Shown here: positions 18,670 through 28,764 of the stretch, in pieces
How positions within the stretch are numbered: the first letter of the stretch is position 1
How the letters are laid out: each line of letters begins with the position of its first letter
Source: Deltaproteobacteria bacterium
Lineage (GTDB): Bacteria > Myxococcota_A > Polyangia > Polyangiales > Polyangiaceae
Direction of reading: 5' to 3'
Assembly: GCA_016218915.1 (NCBI GenBank)
Contig: JACRCQ010000031.1
Coordinates: forward strand, 1-64,000
DNA length: 64,000 nucleotides
The notes under the pieces: generated by a model
What the model was told of the DNA's origin: nothing
Seen by the model: only the letters and a program-made list of their open reading frames with translations
The model's database searches: none
Program-made: the position numbers and the translations under genes

Positions 18670-20229
18670 TCACGCGTGCTGCTGAAGGAAGGTCGACACG
18701 CATCGATCGATTCCTGCTCCCCCCGAAACCTCCTTCACCATGCCGTCGAGGCAGGCGCTCAGACATCCAATCACGTTCAGCCGCTCCTGCAGCTCCGCGC
18801 GCTGCAAGTTGCCAATCCAGCCCGTGGCCGATCGCGGCGTACCCGCGACGCTGAATCCGAGACGACGGAGCGCCGCTTGGGCAATGTCTCCGCGCAACCC
18901 GGGCTGGCCTGGAGCGCCGGACTGCGGCGAGAACCGGCAATATGCGTGGTTGTACTCCGGGCTCGCGCTGGCGAGCGCGTCCACCATGTCGAATCCGGCC
19001 ACACGCTGCACGATGATGTTCGCGTGATCATCCTTGACGGTGGCCATGACCGATCGCTGCTTGCCGCCGCCTCCCTGGCAACGTCCCGCGCGTGATCCAG
19101 ACTCGAGGCCCAGGAGAAACGGCTGCAGCGTAGTGGAGTCGGCGGAGGGGGCGCGCCCTCCTGAGGCATCTTCAGAAGGACTTGGCTCTCCGAGGATCAC
19201 GACGCTAACGGAGTATGGCGCTGACGTCGCGACCGGTCGCGCGATTCCCCTCTGGTTGAAACGATCCTCGGATTGCTCCGCAAGAGCCTCTCCTGCCAGC
19301 TCGTGAGCCAGATGACACAAGTCGTGCAGGCTGACGCAACGGCCCCGCTCCGCGCACGGCTCTGCGCTGTCCACCGGGGTCAGCGTGAACAGCAGCTGCC
19401 GGACATCACGCAGAAATGTGTACTCGGGCTCTTCGTCTGCCCCGATCCGCCCAAGCCGGTAGTAGTCCACAAGCTCATGGATCCTCCCCTCGTATACCAC
19501 GCACTCATCCGCATCCACCGTGACGACGCCGCCCGCAGGCAGACCCGCCGCCGCGTCTCCCATCGCCACGATCGTGGGTATGCGGAACTCACGTGCCAGC
19601 TTGGCTACTTCCCCTGCGGCTTCCCCAGATTCAGTCAGGATCGCGGACGCCTTCCTCACCACGCCGACGACTTCCTGCTCCGGTGTGAGGTCCCGAGCCA
19701 GAAGCACCGCGCCTTCGGGTGCGCTTGCCAGGTCGCGATCCGATGAAATTCGAAACAGGGGGCCAGAAGCCACGCCGCGACACGCCGCCATGCCGGCGCC
19801 TGCGACGAGCACGTGCGCCCGTCCGATCGCCTCTGCGAGCGCACTCGCTGATACCTCTGCGCCCTCCGGTGCGCCCGGTCGCGAAACCTCCTCGCCCGTC
19901 TTCAACGTCGCCGCACGGCACGCCAGTGCTCGCAGTGCGTCCCGGAATCGCTCGATCTCGCCGTAGAAGTCCTCGTAGCGTTGCGACGTCACGACGTTGA
20001 GATCGAAGACCATCGACTCCGCTACGTCCAAAGCCGTCTCGGCGAGCGACAGCGTGTACCCGTTGTCGAGCAGGTTCGTCCCTGACTGCTTGTCCGCAGC
20101 GTCCGCCATCTGATCGAGCAGCTTGCCGTAGCTCGTTAGCATCTGTCGGAATCGCGCGAGTCGCAGGCCGAGGTGAACGTTGGCCTCAGCTCGCCCGCCG
20201 CTCCCAAATATCCGGCTTAGCCAGGACAT
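18670..20229 (-). CDS. Dikinase-like protein, paralogue 2: lacks ATP-grasp and the catalytic histidine
   Basis: 519 residues from ATG 20229 (GGGAGGCGGCG upstream). The N-terminal helical domain is recognisable (SMVFDLNVVTSQRYEDFYGE), but the ATP-grasp domain of about 230 residues found in the other three copies is absent. The mobile domain follows directly and has Glu207 (GEAAGEVAKLAREFRIP) where the others have the phospho-acceptor His. The C-terminal domain keeps CVSLHDLCHLAHE and YNHAYCRFSP but is interrupted by a Gly/Ser-rich insert. It cannot be a dikinase. A structural partner, decoy or sensor for the active copies is plausible. It lies 74 bases upstream of paralogue 1 on the same strand, so the two are probably one transcript. 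Confidence 0.75.
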   Translation of the reverse strand: MSWLSRIFGSGGRAEANVHLGLRLARFRQMLTSYGKLLDQMADAADKQSGTNLLDNGYTLSLAETALDVAESMVFDLNVVTSQRYEDFYGEIERFRDALRALACRAATLKTGEEVSRPGAPEGAEVSASALAEAIGRAHVLVAGAGMAACRGVASGPLFRISSDRDLASAPEGAVLLARDLTPEQEVVGVVRKASAILTESGEAAGEVAKLAREFRIPTIVAMGDAAAGLPAGGVVTVDADECVVYEGRIHELVDYYRLGRIGADEEPEYTFLRDVRQLLFTLTPVDSAEPCAERGRCVSLHDLCHLAHELAGEALAEQSEDRFNQRGIARPVATSAPYSVSVVILGEPSPSEDASGGRAPSADSTTLQPFLLGLESGSRAGRCQGGGGKQRSVMATVKDDHANIIVQRVAGFDMVDALASASPEYNHAYCRFSPQSGAPGQPGLRGDIAQAALRRLGFSVAGTPRSATGWIGNLQRAELQERLNVIGCLSACLDGMVKEVSGGAGIDRCVSTFLQQHA

Positions 20230-20504
20230 CGCCGCCTCCCCCGAACCCCCACAGCCCGCGCCAGACGCGCCGAGCGCGCCGCACCTGCAGCGCCCGCCTG
20301 GGTGCCAGGAGGCTGCACGTCGCACCAGGCCCGCCGTTCGCAGGCCAAATCAATAACGTCACTTTCGAGCGACCGTCATCGCAACGCGGTCGTGCAGCAC
20401 GCAGTGTAGCTCCCGGCCCCCTCTGCCTCAAGCTTCAAGCAAGAACACAGAAACGCCACTCGGGCGTATCGACCACGGCGGAATCCAGCGGTGTGCTGCG
20501 TCGC

Positions 20505-21113
20505 TCAGGCGCGCGGCGCGCCCAGGTCTCCCACCGCCCCAAGCAGCATCTCCGTCGCCTGCTGGACCCCCATCTGGTCCGTATCAATGATCAGATCCGG
20601 CGCCGCAGGCGGCTCATAGGGCGCACTGACTCCGGTGAACTGCTTCAGCTGTCCTGCCTGCGCCTTCTTGTAGAGCCCCTTGGTATCCCGCTGGTTGCAC
20701 ACCTCGATGGAGCACCGGACATAAACCTCGAAGAAGTCCGCGGCTCCTACGATCTTGCGCGCATTCTGCCGCATCGCTTCTGCGGGCGAGATGACCGCCA
20801 CCAGCACGATCACCCCCGTGTCGAGCAGGATCCGCGCCACTTCGGCGATCCGCCGGATGTTCTCGTGGCGATCCTCCTCGGAGAACCCAAGGCCGCGATT
20901 CAAGCCGGTTCTCACCACGTCCCCGTCGAGCACCGCGCACAATCTCCCCATCCCATGCAGATGCGCATCCATTGCGCGCGCGATCGTGGTCTTGCCCGCG
21001 CCCGAGAGCCCTGTGAGCCAGATCACGCGCCCGCGCTGGCCGAGCAGCTTCTCGCGGTCGGCTCGTGGAGTCTGCACTGCGGCCTGGGCACCCTGGGAAG
21101 CGTTTGCGTTCAT
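20505..21113 (-). CDS. cysC: Adenylylsulfate (APS) kinase
   Basis: 202 residues from ATG 21113; there is no strong ribosome site, and an upstream extension rich in Gly/Pro is less likely. Motifs are P-loop WLTGLSGAGKTT, VLDGDVVRTGLN, GFSEEDRHENIRRIAEVA and the lid KGLYKKAQAGQLKQFTGV, all typical of CysC. It phosphorylates APS to PAPS with ATP in the cytoplasm, for assimilation or sulfation. In a sulfate reducer it competes with AprBA for APS. It is divergent from the pyrophosphatase gene, and both would share the 285-base region at 21114-21398. It is a stand-alone kinase, not fused to Sat. Confidence 0.93.
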   Translation of the reverse strand: MNANASQGAQAAVQTPRADREKLLGQRGRVIWLTGLSGAGKTTIARAMDAHLHGMGRLCAVLDGDVVRTGLNRGLGFSEEDRHENIRRIAEVARILLDTGVIVLVAVISPAEAMRQNARKIVGAADFFEVYVRCSIEVCNQRDTKGLYKKAQAGQLKQFTGVSAPYEPPAAPDLIIDTDQMGVQQATEMLLGAVGDLGAPRA

Positions 21114-21398
21114 GGTGCGCGATCCGTACCACAGGCCTGGCAACCCGCCCAGCGGGCCCATTCCGCTGGGGACGGGGGGCCGGTGCGATAGCAGCCCGAA
21201 CGGCCCTGGGGCGTTTCCCATCGACAGGCCGCCAAGCCTGCTGATAGGTTCAAGCCTTCGCCGGATCTACTCGCCGGGGAACACAGCACGCTGAAGCGTC
21301 GTGATTGGGCAACGGACGGCCGAGGGCCGGAGCCGTGCCCGCAATGTGCCTCATCGACGGCTCGTGCCGTCGAGTTGAGGGTGGCGAGGAGACGGACC

Positions 21399-23999
<2,601 letters not shown>

Positions 24000-24034
24000 C
24001 CGCCCCTCTTGGCCTCGTCTCGCCCCTGTGAAAC

Positions 24035-24061
24035 GGGCGGGCTGAAGCTCTCGGCCCGCCC
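24035..24061 (+). terminator. Hairpin after the pyrophosphatase gene
   Basis: GGGCGGGC (24035-24042) and GCCCGCCC (24054-24061) form a perfect eight-pair stem with an 11-base loop, 35 bases after the hppA stop. There is no T-run, so it may be a weak or Rho-assisted terminator separating hppA from the following paralogue operon. Confidence 0.5.
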
Positions 24062-24145
24062 TCGGATCGGCAGACAACGCCGATTGAACCTCACCCGCCT
24101 TACTGGCATATTGATGCGGGGGTTGCCTGGCATCCCGGACCGCAG

Positions 24146-26695
24146 ATGACGAGCTTTCGACAACTCGCAGCGAGGATGCTTGGCCATGGCGGGCCGAAAC
24201 CGCCTTCCATGGACGCGGCAGTGGCCTGCTGTCGTGAGGTTCTGCGCGCCAATAATGCGGCTCTGGGGATTCTCGCAGACATCCAGGCGGCCTTGGCTGG
24301 AGAGGTGCCGCTGTCCAGCGCCGACATGCACCGGCTGCTCACAGGCATCACGGTCCAGACCTGTCGAATGATCGTGAACCTCAACCGGATGACCAACGAC
24401 AGGTACAAGAAGATCGTGCCGCGGTTCGAGCGTATCCAGAAGGATATCGCCCGCACGGTGCAGGTCGCCCCGGTCCTGCACCGCCCGGGCCTGGCCCTGC
24501 CCCTCGAAGAGGTCGACGCGAGTCTCACCGAGGTCGTCGGTCAGAAGAGCGCGCTTCTCGGCGAGGCCAGCCGGGTCCTCGGCGCCCATGTTCCCAGAGG
24601 CTGCGCCACCACGGTCGAGGCCTATCATGCTTTCATGTCTGCTCGAGGCCTGGACACCAGGGTGGCAGAGGTCCTCTCCCATGCGGACATGAACGATCTG
24701 CCTGCTCTGTTCGAGGCGTCTGCGACGCTCACGCACATGGTGGAGAGCGAGCCTGTCCCTTCGTCGGTGTGCGATGCGTTGCAGGACGCAGTGGCTGCGC
24801 TCGGCTTGCGGCCCACCCAGCGCTTTGCCGTGCGCTCCAGCGCACTGCAGGAGGGGGGCCACGAGCTGTCGTTCGCCGGCCAGTATCGATCGCTGCTGAA
24901 CGTGCCGGCTTCGAACCTCGCAGATGCGTTCCGTCAGGTGGTCGCCAGCAAGTATTCGCCGCAGGCGCTCACCTATCGCCTGGGCTGCGGGCTCGACGAC
25001 TCGGAAGTCGCGATGTGCTGCTGCGTGATCGAGATGCTCGATCCGGTGGCAGCCGGCGTGCTGTACACCGACTGGGCGCAGCCCGATCGGCTCGTGACCC
25101 TCCTGCAAGCAGTGCGCGGCCTCGGGCTCAGCGCTGTGGATGGCTCCGCTGAGCCGGACAGCTACAGCGTCGCACGCAAGAGTCGGCAGCTCGTGGAGCG
25201 CAAGCTTGGCCGGCAGCGCATCGCGTTGCAGTGCTCGCCGGACGAGGGAACCCATCCCGTTGAAGTGAACGACGTGGGCGAGGATCCAATCTTGTCCGAG
25301 CCGCAGGTGCTTGCCATCTGCGACCTGGCCTGGCGCCTGCAATCGTCGTTGAAGTCGCCCATCGACATGGAGTGGGCACTTGCAGCCGACGGGCGCCCGT
25401 TTGTCTTGCAGGTGCGGCCACAGCGAAAGCAGCTTCCAACCATGCCGCAAGCGCGGATCGTGGAAGGGGCGCGCGTGCTGCTGCAAGGCGGCTCGAGAGC
25501 GAGCGGCGGTGCGGCTGCGGGACCCATATGCCGTGTTGCCGGTGACCTCGACTCGCTCCGTTGCCCTGCGGGCGCGGTCCTCGTGCTGCGCGAAGCTCAA
25601 CCCCGCTTCGCTGTGCTGCTGCCCAAGGTCGCAGCGGTCGTCGCCGACATGGGCGAGGTGACCGGACACCTCGCAACCGTTGCCAGGGAGCTTCATGTCC
25701 CCGCCCTGTTCGCCACCCGCTCCGCCTCAAGCTCGCTTCGGGAAGGCGCCGTCGTCACGGTCGATGCCGACTCCGGGGTCGTCTACGACGGCGTGGTGCA
25801 GAGCGTGCTCACCGCAGAGCCGCGCCCTGCTTCGCCCCCGAATCCCAACGTGGACCGGCTTCGCTCCGTGGCCGATTGGATCATCCCCCTGACGCTGCGT
25901 GACCGCCTCGCGAGCGGCTACTCGCCCGGCAAGTGCAACACGCTGCACGACATCATCCGCTTCTGCCACCAGTCCGCGATCGAGGCGATGTTCGAGCTGG
26001 GCGATCGACAGGTTCGCAGCGGAGGCAGGGCCCGACGGCTTCAGTCTTCGGTTCCTGTCGACTGTCGTCTGATCGATCTCGGGGGGGGGCTGCGCGACGG
26101 CACCGCCGACGGCGACGTACGGATCGAGGACGTCGCGTGCCAGCCCATGCGGGCCCTGTGGAAGGGCATGACCGATCCGCGGCTCGAGTGGAACCGCAGC
26201 AGGCCCGTGTCGCTGCGCGGGTTCATGTCCGCAGTCGTCAACTACAACTTCGACCAGGATCGCAGGGTGCGCGACATGGGGGAGCCTTCCTATGCGTTCA
26301 TCACCTCCGACTATCTGAGCCTCAACTCGCGGATCGGCTATCACTTCTCCACGGTCGATGCTCGCACGAGCGACGCGGTGGAGAGCAACCACCTGTCCTT
26401 CCGATTCGTGGGTGGGGCCACCGGGATCGACCAGCGCAGCCGTCGCGCCACGCTGCTCCAGCGCCTCCTGGAGTCGAACGGCTTCGAGACCGATTGCCGT
26501 GCCGATCTTGTCAACGCGCGGATCCGCCGCCTTCCCATCCCGGAGCTGCTCGTGAAGATCGAGTTCGTAGGCTTGCTGATCGCCTTTGCCAATCACCTGG
26601 ACATGGCGCTCGTGTCCGACACGGCACTGCAGGAATTCGAGTCGGCCTTCCATCGCGGCGACTACGGATACAAGGGATGCGAGGGGGGACCATGA
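24146..26695 (+). CDS. Dikinase-like protein, paralogue 3
   Basis: 849 residues from ATG 24146 (weak ribosome site). N-terminal helical domain with IVNLNRMTNDRYKKI; ATP-grasp with GQKSALLGEA, FAVRSSALQEGG, FAGQYRSLLNV and MEWALAADGRPFVLQVRP; mobile domain with His508 in GEVTGHLATVARELHVPA. The C-terminal domain has CNTLHDIIRFCHQSAIEAM, LIDLGGGLRDG, YHFSTVDA and HLSFRFVGGATG, matching paralogues 1 and 4. No TIM barrel is present. The ATP- and His-domain motifs look intact, so phosphoryl transfer from ATP is likely; the acceptor is unknown. Its stop overlaps the ATG of a membrane histidine kinase by four bases, tying the enzyme-like protein to a two-component system. Confidence 0.8.
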   Translation: MTSFRQLAARMLGHGGPKPPSMDAAVACCREVLRANNAALGILADIQAALAGEVPLSSADMHRLLTGITVQTCRMIVNLNRMTNDRYKKIVPRFERIQKDIARTVQVAPVLHRPGLALPLEEVDASLTEVVGQKSALLGEASRVLGAHVPRGCATTVEAYHAFMSARGLDTRVAEVLSHADMNDLPALFEASATLTHMVESEPVPSSVCDALQDAVAALGLRPTQRFAVRSSALQEGGHELSFAGQYRSLLNVPASNLADAFRQVVASKYSPQALTYRLGCGLDDSEVAMCCCVIEMLDPVAAGVLYTDWAQPDRLVTLLQAVRGLGLSAVDGSAEPDSYSVARKSRQLVERKLGRQRIALQCSPDEGTHPVEVNDVGEDPILSEPQVLAICDLAWRLQSSLKSPIDMEWALAADGRPFVLQVRPQRKQLPTMPQARIVEGARVLLQGGSRASGGAAAGPICRVAGDLDSLRCPAGAVLVLREAQPRFAVLLPKVAAVVADMGEVTGHLATVARELHVPALFATRSASSSLREGAVVTVDADSGVVYDGVVQSVLTAEPRPASPPNPNVDRLRSVADWIIPLTLRDRLASGYSPGKCNTLHDIIRFCHQSAIEAMFELGDRQVRSGGRARRLQSSVPVDCRLIDLGGGLRDGTADGDVRIEDVACQPMRALWKGMTDPRLEWNRSRPVSLRGFMSAVVNYNFDQDRRVRDMGEPSYAFITSDYLSLNSRIGYHFSTVDARTSDAVESNHLSFRFVGGATGIDQRSRRATLLQRLLESNGFETDCRADLVNARIRRLPIPELLVKIEFVGLLIAFANHLDMALVSDTALQEFESAFHRGDYGYKGCEGGP

Positions 26696-28368
26696 AGCCG
26701 GCGCCCGGCGACAATCCCTACTCCCGGCTGCGCAGCTCGATGCTCGTCGTGCTCATGCTCTTCGGGCTCGGTCCCCTGTTCGCCATGGGCATCGCAGGCT
26801 TCCTCGCCAACCAGCAGGCCGTCGAGGCCCAGACCCGCAGCGTGCTCGACTCGATGGTCAAGAACCGCAAGGTCACCGTGGAGCTGTTCCTCGAGGAGAA
26901 GCTCCGGGAGCTGGAGCTGGCGGCCAGCCTCCATCCTGTCGCCGAGCTGTCGAAGCGCCCCGTGCTCGAGGCGCTGCGCGACCGGATGCGACGGGAAGGC
27001 GGAGGCATCGTCGATCTCGGCCTGATCGACGCGTCCGGCCACCATCTCGCCTACGTCGGGCCCTACGACCTCGTGGACCAGGACTACAGCCAGCAGCCGT
27101 GGTTCGAGCAGGTGCGCGTTCTGGGCCGCTACGAGAGCGATGTGTTCCTGGGCTTTCGCCGCTTCCCGCACATGGTGATGGCCGTGACCCTGCGCGAGGC
27201 AGGCAAGGAGTACATCTTGCGTGCCACGATCGACACCGACCTTCTCAGCGCACTCGTGCGCGAAGGTGGCCTGGAGTCGGGCGCAGACGTGTTCGTGATG
27301 AACCAGGCTGGCGAGTACCAGACCCGCTACAACGATGCGCACAGGCTCATGGAGAAGGTGGACATCGGCCCGATGCCGGTGCACTCCGGCGTTCGCCAGT
27401 TCGAGACGACGCGCGCGGGAAGACGCGAGCTGGTCACGACCACCTGGCTGCGCCACGACTCCTGGGTGCTGGTCGCGCGCAAGCCTCTGCCCGGCTGGTC
27501 TTCCTTCCTGTGGGCCCATCCCATCGTGACCCGGATCTTCCTGATCGGGCTCGTCATCGTTCCCATCCTGTCCGTGCTGGTGGCCCGGTTTCGTCTCAAG
27601 CAGATCCGGACCCTGGAGGCGGAGCACGCTGCGCTGTACGAGTCCGTGGCTGCGACCGAGAAGATGGCGACCATCGGCCGCCTCGCGGCCACGGTGGCTC
27701 ACGAGGTCAACAATCCCCTGGCCGTGATCCACGCGCAGGTCGGCCTGCTGCGCGACTCGCTCGCAGACGTGCCGGACTTCCCCCTCGCCCAGGAGTTCTC
27801 CTCCCGCCTCAAGAAGATCGAATCCCATATCGCGCGGGGCAAGCAGGTCACCCATCGCCTCCTCGGCTTCTCACGCCGGATGGGACCTGACATCGATCGC
27901 GTCGACGTCAAGGATGCGCTCGAAGAGGCCGTCGGGTTCTTCGAGAGGGAGGCCCTCGTGTCCGGCGTGCGAATCGTGCGCGACTATGCACCCGATCTGC
28001 CCACGATCCTCACCAGCCTCGCCCAGCTGCAGCAGGTGTTCGTCAACATCATCAACAACGCGGTGGACGCCATCGGGCGCGACGGCGAGGTGAGGCTCTC
28101 GATCCACCAGCGCGACAACGGAGTCGAGATCCAGATCTCCGACAACGGGCCCGGGATTCCTCCGCAGAACCTCGACAAGATCTTCAAGCCCTTCTTCTCG
28201 ACCAAGGGGGGCGAAAACGACCACTCGGGGCTCGGCCTCGCGATCTGCAAAGCGACCATGGAGAATCTCGGTGGTAGCATCTCCGTAGGAAGCGAACCGG
28301 GAAAAGGAACGACATTCACACTCTGGCTCCCGCGGGAAAACACGGTGGAGAGCACGGCGACGCCGTAG
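26692..28368 (+). CDS. Membrane sensor histidine kinase
   Basis: 558 residues starting inside the end of paralogue 3 (ATGA overlap; GAGGGGGGAC upstream). A first membrane helix (SMLVVLMLFGLGPLFAMGIAGF), a periplasmic sensor of about 240 residues with a Cache-like look (LGLIDASGHHLAYVGPYDL and QQPWFEQV), and a second helix (IFLIGLVIVPILSVLVA) are visible. The kinase core follows with His337 in VAHEVNNPLAVI, N-box INNAVDAIG, G1 ISDNGPGIP and G2 HSGLGLAICK. It probably senses a small extracytoplasmic ligand and phosphorylates the receiver encoded next. The gene order paralogue 3, kinase, receiver, paralogue 4 suggests one signalling unit. Confidence 0.9.
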   Translation: MKPAPGDNPYSRLRSSMLVVLMLFGLGPLFAMGIAGFLANQQAVEAQTRSVLDSMVKNRKVTVELFLEEKLRELELAASLHPVAELSKRPVLEALRDRMRREGGGIVDLGLIDASGHHLAYVGPYDLVDQDYSQQPWFEQVRVLGRYESDVFLGFRRFPHMVMAVTLREAGKEYILRATIDTDLLSALVREGGLESGADVFVMNQAGEYQTRYNDAHRLMEKVDIGPMPVHSGVRQFETTRAGRRELVTTTWLRHDSWVLVARKPLPGWSSFLWAHPIVTRIFLIGLVIVPILSVLVARFRLKQIRTLEAEHAALYESVAATEKMATIGRLAATVAHEVNNPLAVIHAQVGLLRDSLADVPDFPLAQEFSSRLKKIESHIARGKQVTHRLLGFSRRMGPDIDRVDVKDALEEAVGFFEREALVSGVRIVRDYAPDLPTILTSLAQLQQVFVNIINNAVDAIGRDGEVRLSIHQRDNGVEIQISDNGPGIPPQNLDKIFKPFFSTKGGENDHSGLGLAICKATMENLGGSISVGSEPGKGTTFTLWLPRENTVESTATP

Positions 28369-28383
28369 CGAGGGAGGCGCGTG

Positions 28384-28764
28384 ATGGCTGCATTGCGGAT
28401 TTTGCTCGTGGATGATGAGCTCGATTTCATCGAGCCTCTGGCCAGGCGCATGGAGCGTCGCGGGATGCAGTGCGTCGCATTGCAGGATGGTGAAAAAGCC
28501 CTCGCGCTGATCCAGACCGAGCGCTTCAACTGCGTGGTGCTCGACGTCCGCATGCCCGGGATCGACGGCATCGAGGTGCTTCGCCGCATCCGGCGCGATC
28601 ACCCCGACCTGCCCGTGGTGTTGCTGACCGGACACGCCTCGGTCGAGCTCGGCGTCCGAGGCATGCAGCTCGGGGCGTTCGAGTACCTGCTCAAGCCGAT
28701 CGATCTGGACGATCTGCTCGATACGGTCCGCAGAGCCGCCGACCACGCGCTCGCCGGTGCATGA
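28384..28764 (+). CDS. Single-domain response regulator
   Basis: 126 residues from ATG 28384 (GAGGGAGG upstream); the GTG three bases earlier is an alternative. A complete receiver domain: LLVDDE at the start, phospho-acceptor Asp54 in VVLDVRMPGIDG, Thr in VVLLTGHAS and Lys in FEYLLKPIDL. No output domain is attached, so it must act by protein-protein contact. The stop overlaps the start of paralogue 4, making that protein, or its ATP-grasp or mobile domain, a natural candidate partner. The cognate kinase is the preceding gene. Confidence 0.9.
   Translation: MAALRILLVDDELDFIEPLARRMERRGMQCVALQDGEKALALIQTERFNCVVLDVRMPGIDGIEVLRRIRRDHPDLPVVLLTGHASVELGVRGMQLGAFEYLLKPIDLDDLLDTVRRAADHALAGA

Noticed and set aside
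24108..24124. Sigma-54-like TGGCAT...TGC before paralogue 3
   Set aside because: Only nine bases separate GG and GC; the -24/-12 spacing is strict, so this is probably chance.
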